Shown piece by piece: positions 59,166-64,000 of a stretch of 64,000 nt of DNA. Position 1 is the first letter of the stretch; each line of letters begins with the position of its first letter. The stretch spans positions 1,254,130 through 1,318,129 of the forward strand of contig JAGFBZ010002341.1 of the NCBI GenBank assembly GCA_018398805.1. The letters are read 5' to 3'. The notes below the pieces were generated by a model. The model was not told the DNA's origin. It ran no database searches and saw nothing but the letters and a program-made list of their open reading frames with translations. The DNA is from Hirundichthys speculiger. Taxonomy: Eukaryota > Chordata > Actinopteri > Beloniformes > Exocoetidae. The position numbers were made by a program, and so were the translations under genes.

Positions 59166-60582
59166 CACTTCAGTGTGCATCAACCAGTTTAATGCAATTA
59201 AAGTTTACTAGGAAAACGGTAAAAAAATAAATAAATAAATGGACATAAAAGCTCATATATGTAATATTTTTATGTTAAAAATGCTAAAAATAAAAAAGAT
59301 GTACGAGTCAAAGAATCAACTAACCTTGAAGCAGGAAAGAAAAAAAGTTGTATGTGAAGAAACAGCAGTTATATGTTATAAGAAAGGCTCCATTGGATTT
59401 AAGAGGATGGAGTCACTGATGTCACCCTAAGGGTTATGGGCTTACATTTTAATGCCTCTAATTTAATGAATTATAATTCTGATTCAATTAAATTTGCTGC
59501 TCCTGTTTTTTTTTCTTTTTTGCTCCAGCATGCTGCTCCCCCATTTTATAGTCTATGTCACATTAAATGGCACATATTGTGAAAAATGAATCACTCTTTC
59601 TGTGCTTGAGCGCGTTTTTGATTGTTTGAAGTGGCTATAAACTCCGACATAAGACAATCCTGTTACTCTGAAAATATGTCTTTCAGTGACAGATCCAGGT
59701 TCAAGGTGTATTGTGTCATCACAGGACTGGCAGTGGAGTTATCATTCCTCCTGATTTTAATCTTAGTCCTTAACATCAAATCATGATGGATTCCAGGATC
59801 AAAAGTTGAATATCTTTTGCGCTCTTTGTGTTGCTTTGCTATAAAGACATTCTCATTAGAAGACACGTAGTTTAATGAAGAAAGAGTCCTGGAAAGGAAA
59901 TCCAACATCTTGTTGCCGTTTTCTTTGATTTTGATCAGATATTTGACATTTCTGAGGGTCCCATCTGATACTTATTGAAGCATCAATAGTGCAGCAGGGG
60001 AACTCGCCATTATAATAACAAACGTGATAATCAACAGTTCATAGCATGAGCCTGGAAAAAAGCTCAGGATTATCAGTCCTTTATGCAGCAGACTAATTAA
60101 AACAGGATTTTGACGGGTCTTTTACCCGTGAGCTGGCTGTTCTGATGCTTCAGTGTCCCTCTATGTGCTGCAGTAATTTGCCAACCTGGGCCAGCTGCAT
60201 GCAGGACTCACAAACACATTGTACCTAGACGAGGGATGAGTAGCCTACAATTGTCTGTGGATGAGGGAAAATAGTCAGCCAAGTATTTATTTATTTATTT
60301 ATGTCGCTTTGTGTAGCAGTGTGAGGTTTGTTTACTGCTAGTGTGATCTCTCAGACTGGGGACTGTGTTTTTTTTTTCTGATATGGTAAGGAGGAGAGCC
60401 CCTACCCCTACCCGTTTATCGGCAGGCCAACATTATTAGTCGATATTAGTTATTTTCTAATCTACCTATATTGCCATTACAGTTAGCAATAAATGAGTGA
60501 ATGAATAAATAAAAGATGAGAATGTGATGAGAAAAAAAAACATTCTTTTAAAATATATGACTGTTGATGTTACATGGTTTGG
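59166..60582. other. No recognised gene
   Basis: AT-rich intron with short AAAT and TTTA repeats (59226-59240, 60286-60301). Nothing recognised. Confidence 0.4.
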
Positions 60583-60597
60583 CCACCAGGGGGCACT
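60583..60597 (+). promoter_or_regulatory. CTCF-core motif
   Basis: CCACCAGGGGGCACT matches the 15-bp vertebrate CTCF core consensus (CCASYAGRKGGCRSY) at every position. CTCF binds such sites to form insulators and loop anchors. Occupancy cannot be judged from sequence; the surrounding DNA shows no transposon signature. Confidence 0.6.
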
Positions 60598-63500
60598 CTG
60601 CATCTATAACACAAATTTGGAACTTGACAAACTTTACATAAGCAAAAATTTTATACATTTTATTTTTCAAAGTGATATCTGTTGTGAAATGAAACAAGAG
60701 TAAAATGCATCGCTACGTCTTACAGCGCGCTCGCACACGACGCTGGTAGCGTCCTCGGTGTCGCTGTCCATTCGCTTTAAATGGGGTGGAGTCAAGTTTT
60801 GCCGAACTGAATTGTGGGTTCCTCGGGTTGCCAGTGAAATTGTACATGTGGGCAGGACTGTTTCAAATCTTATTTGTAAAGCAATCTGGAAGAAATTTGA
60901 TTGGTTATTTATGGAATGACAAAGGCACATCCGAAGTAATGCTGCTCTGAGAGGCCACGGTTAGTCACTTATAAGCAGCACATGTAACACAAATTATGGA
61001 AATTTGTTTATGTTTAGTGTTCCTGGAAGAAAATTGTTTTTTTTTTTTGCAACAATAAATATTAGTGTTGGTCTTAAAAATCTTATTATCTGCTGGGCTC
61101 TAAACTTAAGTATAGTTGGTCCAGATGTTGCCTCCTGCTGGTAATATTGGAGAAGGAAGTTTTTTTGTTGTTGTTTTTTTTTTTTTTTTTGTGTGTGTGT
61201 GTGTGTGTGTTTTCTTTTTTTGGCTTGTTATTTGTTATTTAATTTATTTTCAATTAGTCTTGCCACACTTCCTCTTTCCTGCAAACAGCTGATGAATTCC
61301 CCTCTCGGAGGACCGGAGGTCCATTCAACCCAATATTGTCTAAAATGTAGCAGATCACCACGAACCTTGGTTTTATGGGATTTTTATATGTCGCACTGTC
61401 TGGCTGATTTGATGTACATTAGCTTGTGACAAAAAAAAAAAAAAAAGAACTCTGACCAGACATATGTCGAAGGACATGGTGTGCTTTTACAAAACAACAG
61501 CATCTCCCTTTAGAGAAAAACATTCAACATGTTGCACCTTTATTATCTGGGGGAAGGTGAACTGAAGAGCTTCGATTCTATTTCACCTTATTGATCCGCT
61601 CCACTGCATTTTAGGGTGAATTTTATTTTTTTGTGCAGCTTGAGGAGGGGATGGATAGATGGACATTTATCTGCAGTAGCTGATCTATTATTTTGCAGTG
61701 TAGGTGGACAGTCACACGGGAGCCCACCCCCACCCCCCCACCCCCCCACCCCATCCCATGTGCTCAAGCCACATAAAACCAATAACTTATACACACATGG
61801 GAATGGAGGCACGCACAGGAGTACATCGTTAAGATCAGGAGTGTGTATGTGTGCGTTGGGACTGGGGGGATGGGACATTTTAATTATTTTTCTAAAAAAG
61901 GCAACCACGTGACCCTCATCAGTCTTCAAATTTCCTACTGATTATCCAGCTGTTATAATGACAGTACTTATATATATATACACACACAGAGAGAGGATTA
62001 AAGTCTCATATATGACACAATTAAAAGGCTATTTGATAATAACAATAATGATAATCTACATAGTTGATAAATAGGGTAAATTATGCACTGATTATGGTCA
62101 TTATCAGTGACATGTCTTTTTTTAATGTTAAGATTTTTCATTGATAAAAAAATGATATATCATATCAGATTTACTGCTGTAGTCTTCTACAATAGCCTCA
62201 CAACAACAGTTTCCAGTTCCACATTAATGCACCAGTAATATTGATCAAAAAGGACAAAAATATCTCCCATTAAATTTACATGGGCTGTTTATTTGCCGTC
62301 CTTTACTCTGAAGTTATTCATGAAGAGATTTCTTTTTGCATAATATAAAATATATATGAACACAAAGGCATTTACTTACACATTGAATATACCGAAGTGT
62401 TCACAGTTATATACAGCATACTTGGATAAACACTAAAGAAGAGTAAATAGAAGCCTGTGCAGGACAAGGTGGAACTGCTTCTTAAACCAGCATCACACTG
62501 AATGAGACGATCGATGGAGAGAAAACCAGGAAATAGAGATGTTAAATTAATACTTATTAAATAATAAGAGCCTTCACGGTACACGTTTGGTATGTTTTTC
62601 CCTCCAAAACGGTCAATTATGCAGTAAATAATAATAATGATAACTCTACTCCTCTGTACAATCCTAAATCTCTCAATGGTCAGATATTTTCCTTCTCAAC
62701 AGTTTGAATCTCATACTTTAGACAGAGAAAACATTTCTCTGTCCATTTTTGGACAGAATGAAGTGTCACCTGAGCAGAAACGCAGACCTCTGCACCTGCT
62801 CTTTTGTATTGATCAGTACATATAGTAAAAAAGTATGGAGGTGTTCCTACAGCCAACAGTTTAAAGGACAATAACGGGCAGCAGGTGCAAATGCAGGATT
62901 TCCATTAATATACTGCATTTGTCTTTTCAGCTATTAATCTTTTTCTCCTTAAGCATAAAGAAACGCAGGATCATCCAGGCTATTCAAAGTCATAATAAGC
63001 TGTGTTGCACCTAATGGAGACTAATGTTGCTTTCTCCTGTGAAATCTGGTTTTAGTTCCACTCAGCTTGGCCTCTAGATGGCACTAAGTCATAAGTGAAC
63101 TGCAGGTACGTTGCAGCATAATTAAAACGTGAGTGATAAGTTTTTGGTTTAATTAAATGCCCCTCAAGCCCACTCTCTGCACAGGGTCGGCGTGCAGGGA
63201 GATTTTATTTATATATGTATTATTTCTTTATTTATTTATCAGCAGGTACACTGTTTCTTCAAACCAAGGCAGCTTGAGATGCTGCTCCACATCTACTCAG
63301 TGAGAAGTGAGTCAATGTTTGGAAAAATCCATGCTGATGAATAAATGATGGGCCAATGAAGACCCGCTCCAGATATTCTTTCAATTCGCACAATGATAGA
63401 AATCTCTGAAATTACTCAACATGAAAAAAAAGAAAAAAAGAAGAGCCTGCAACAGAAATGCACATAGTGAGAAATCACATTGCTGGAAACAGAAAAGGTA

Positions 63501-64000
63501 ATCACGCACACACACAAACACACTAACAAGGACAACAGAAGGTGTTAGATTCCAGATTAGTCTGAAGTTAAGTTAAGTGGGAACGTGTTTTTGTGGCTTG
63601 TCAGAGATGTCGCTTTAACTGAAACAACATGGTGACAGCGGTGGCTTGCTCTGCACATATCCTCTCTGTCAAACCGCTAGCAGACAGAACATTCAGTTCC
63701 AGTTCTGGAGATAATATACTGCACATTCAGATGGGCATTGTGTAACGGAGACAGGGTGTGTTTACAGGAGCTGTACGGGGGTGTTTTGGAAGCTGCTTTT
63801 TTATCACTCGAGAAAAGTTTCACCAAAAGTAAAACCTGCTGTTCTGTATTGATCTGTTATATTAAACCTCAACATGTGCTACAATCCATCACATGGCTTA
63901 CTCCTCTTCTGTTTTCACTGTTCGCACGTTGCTGTTATTTCGTTTTCCAGTTGTATCTGCTCATTTTTCTTCCTCTACAGTACGTCCTGTAGGCTGTTAG
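60598..64000. other. No recognised gene; scattered simple repeats
   Basis: Holds a poly-T/(GT)n stretch (about 61162-61211), CCCCCAC repeats (61724-61752), short TATA runs (61971-61982), and GC-richer sequence at 60720-60860 that may be a repeat fragment. CTCF-like words with one or two mismatches lie at 63071-63085 (+) and 61127-61141 (-). No exon or RNA gene was recognised up to the window end. Confidence 0.4.

Overview
The window looks like a gene-poor, intronic or intergenic stretch of a bony-fish genome, most likely a percomorph teleost. The evidence is the repeat content: Rex3-type and L2/Maui-type LINEs, three Tc1-like families (one resembling the Sleeping Beauty/Passport group), many hAT elements with 8-bp target-site duplications, tRNA-derived SINEs and Helitron-like 3' ends. 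There are no operons, ribosome-binding sites, CRISPR arrays or other prokaryotic features. Species and chromosome cannot be told from the sequence.

Host genes. Only one protein-coding exon is convincing: 17173-17252 (+). It encodes 26 residues at the start of the C2A domain of a DOC2-family calcium sensor (closest from memory to DOC2B), between a strong polypyrimidine tract/AG acceptor and an AAG|GTGAGC donor. No neighbouring DOC2 exon was recognised, so the window appears to be two large introns, at least 17.2 kb upstream and 46.7 kb downstream. One tRNA-Gly(TCC) gene or very recent copy lies at 39237-39308 (-). A perfect CTCF-core word is at 60583-60597.

Layout. 1-17 kb: Rex3 tail, hAT fragments, a 25-bp inverted repeat 2.9 kb apart, Tigger-like MITEs, an intact-ended hAT (7765-8912), and a hAT with a BED-finger remnant (10778-12590) split by a second hAT with a perfect duplication. 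17-30 kb: the DOC2 exon, a MITE, a Harbinger-like element hiding a MADF-domain remnant, a mariner-type MITE, an L2 tail split by a hAT MITE, and another hAT. 30-41 kb: a piggyBac remnant carrying a SINE, then a Tc1 element (32924-40226) holding a nearly full-length L2 LINE and, separately, a hAT that itself holds an L2 tail, the tRNA-Gly and a Helitron-like end. 41-48 kb: a Sleeping Beauty-like Tc1 split by a hAT MITE, and a decayed Rex3 with a second insertion. 48-64 kb: more hATs (two with perfect duplications, one with a BED finger), a LINE RT fragment, a Helitron-like end, a degenerate Tc1 and simple repeats.

No functional multi-gene system was found. What stands out is the dense nesting of DNA transposons, which lets several insertion events be ordered and target sites read directly, plus domain remnants (MADF, two BED fingers, piggyBac DDE, SGNH esterase) that simple ORF calling hides. 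All transposon genes seen here are broken. Family names rest on remembered consensus sequences and were not checked by database search.
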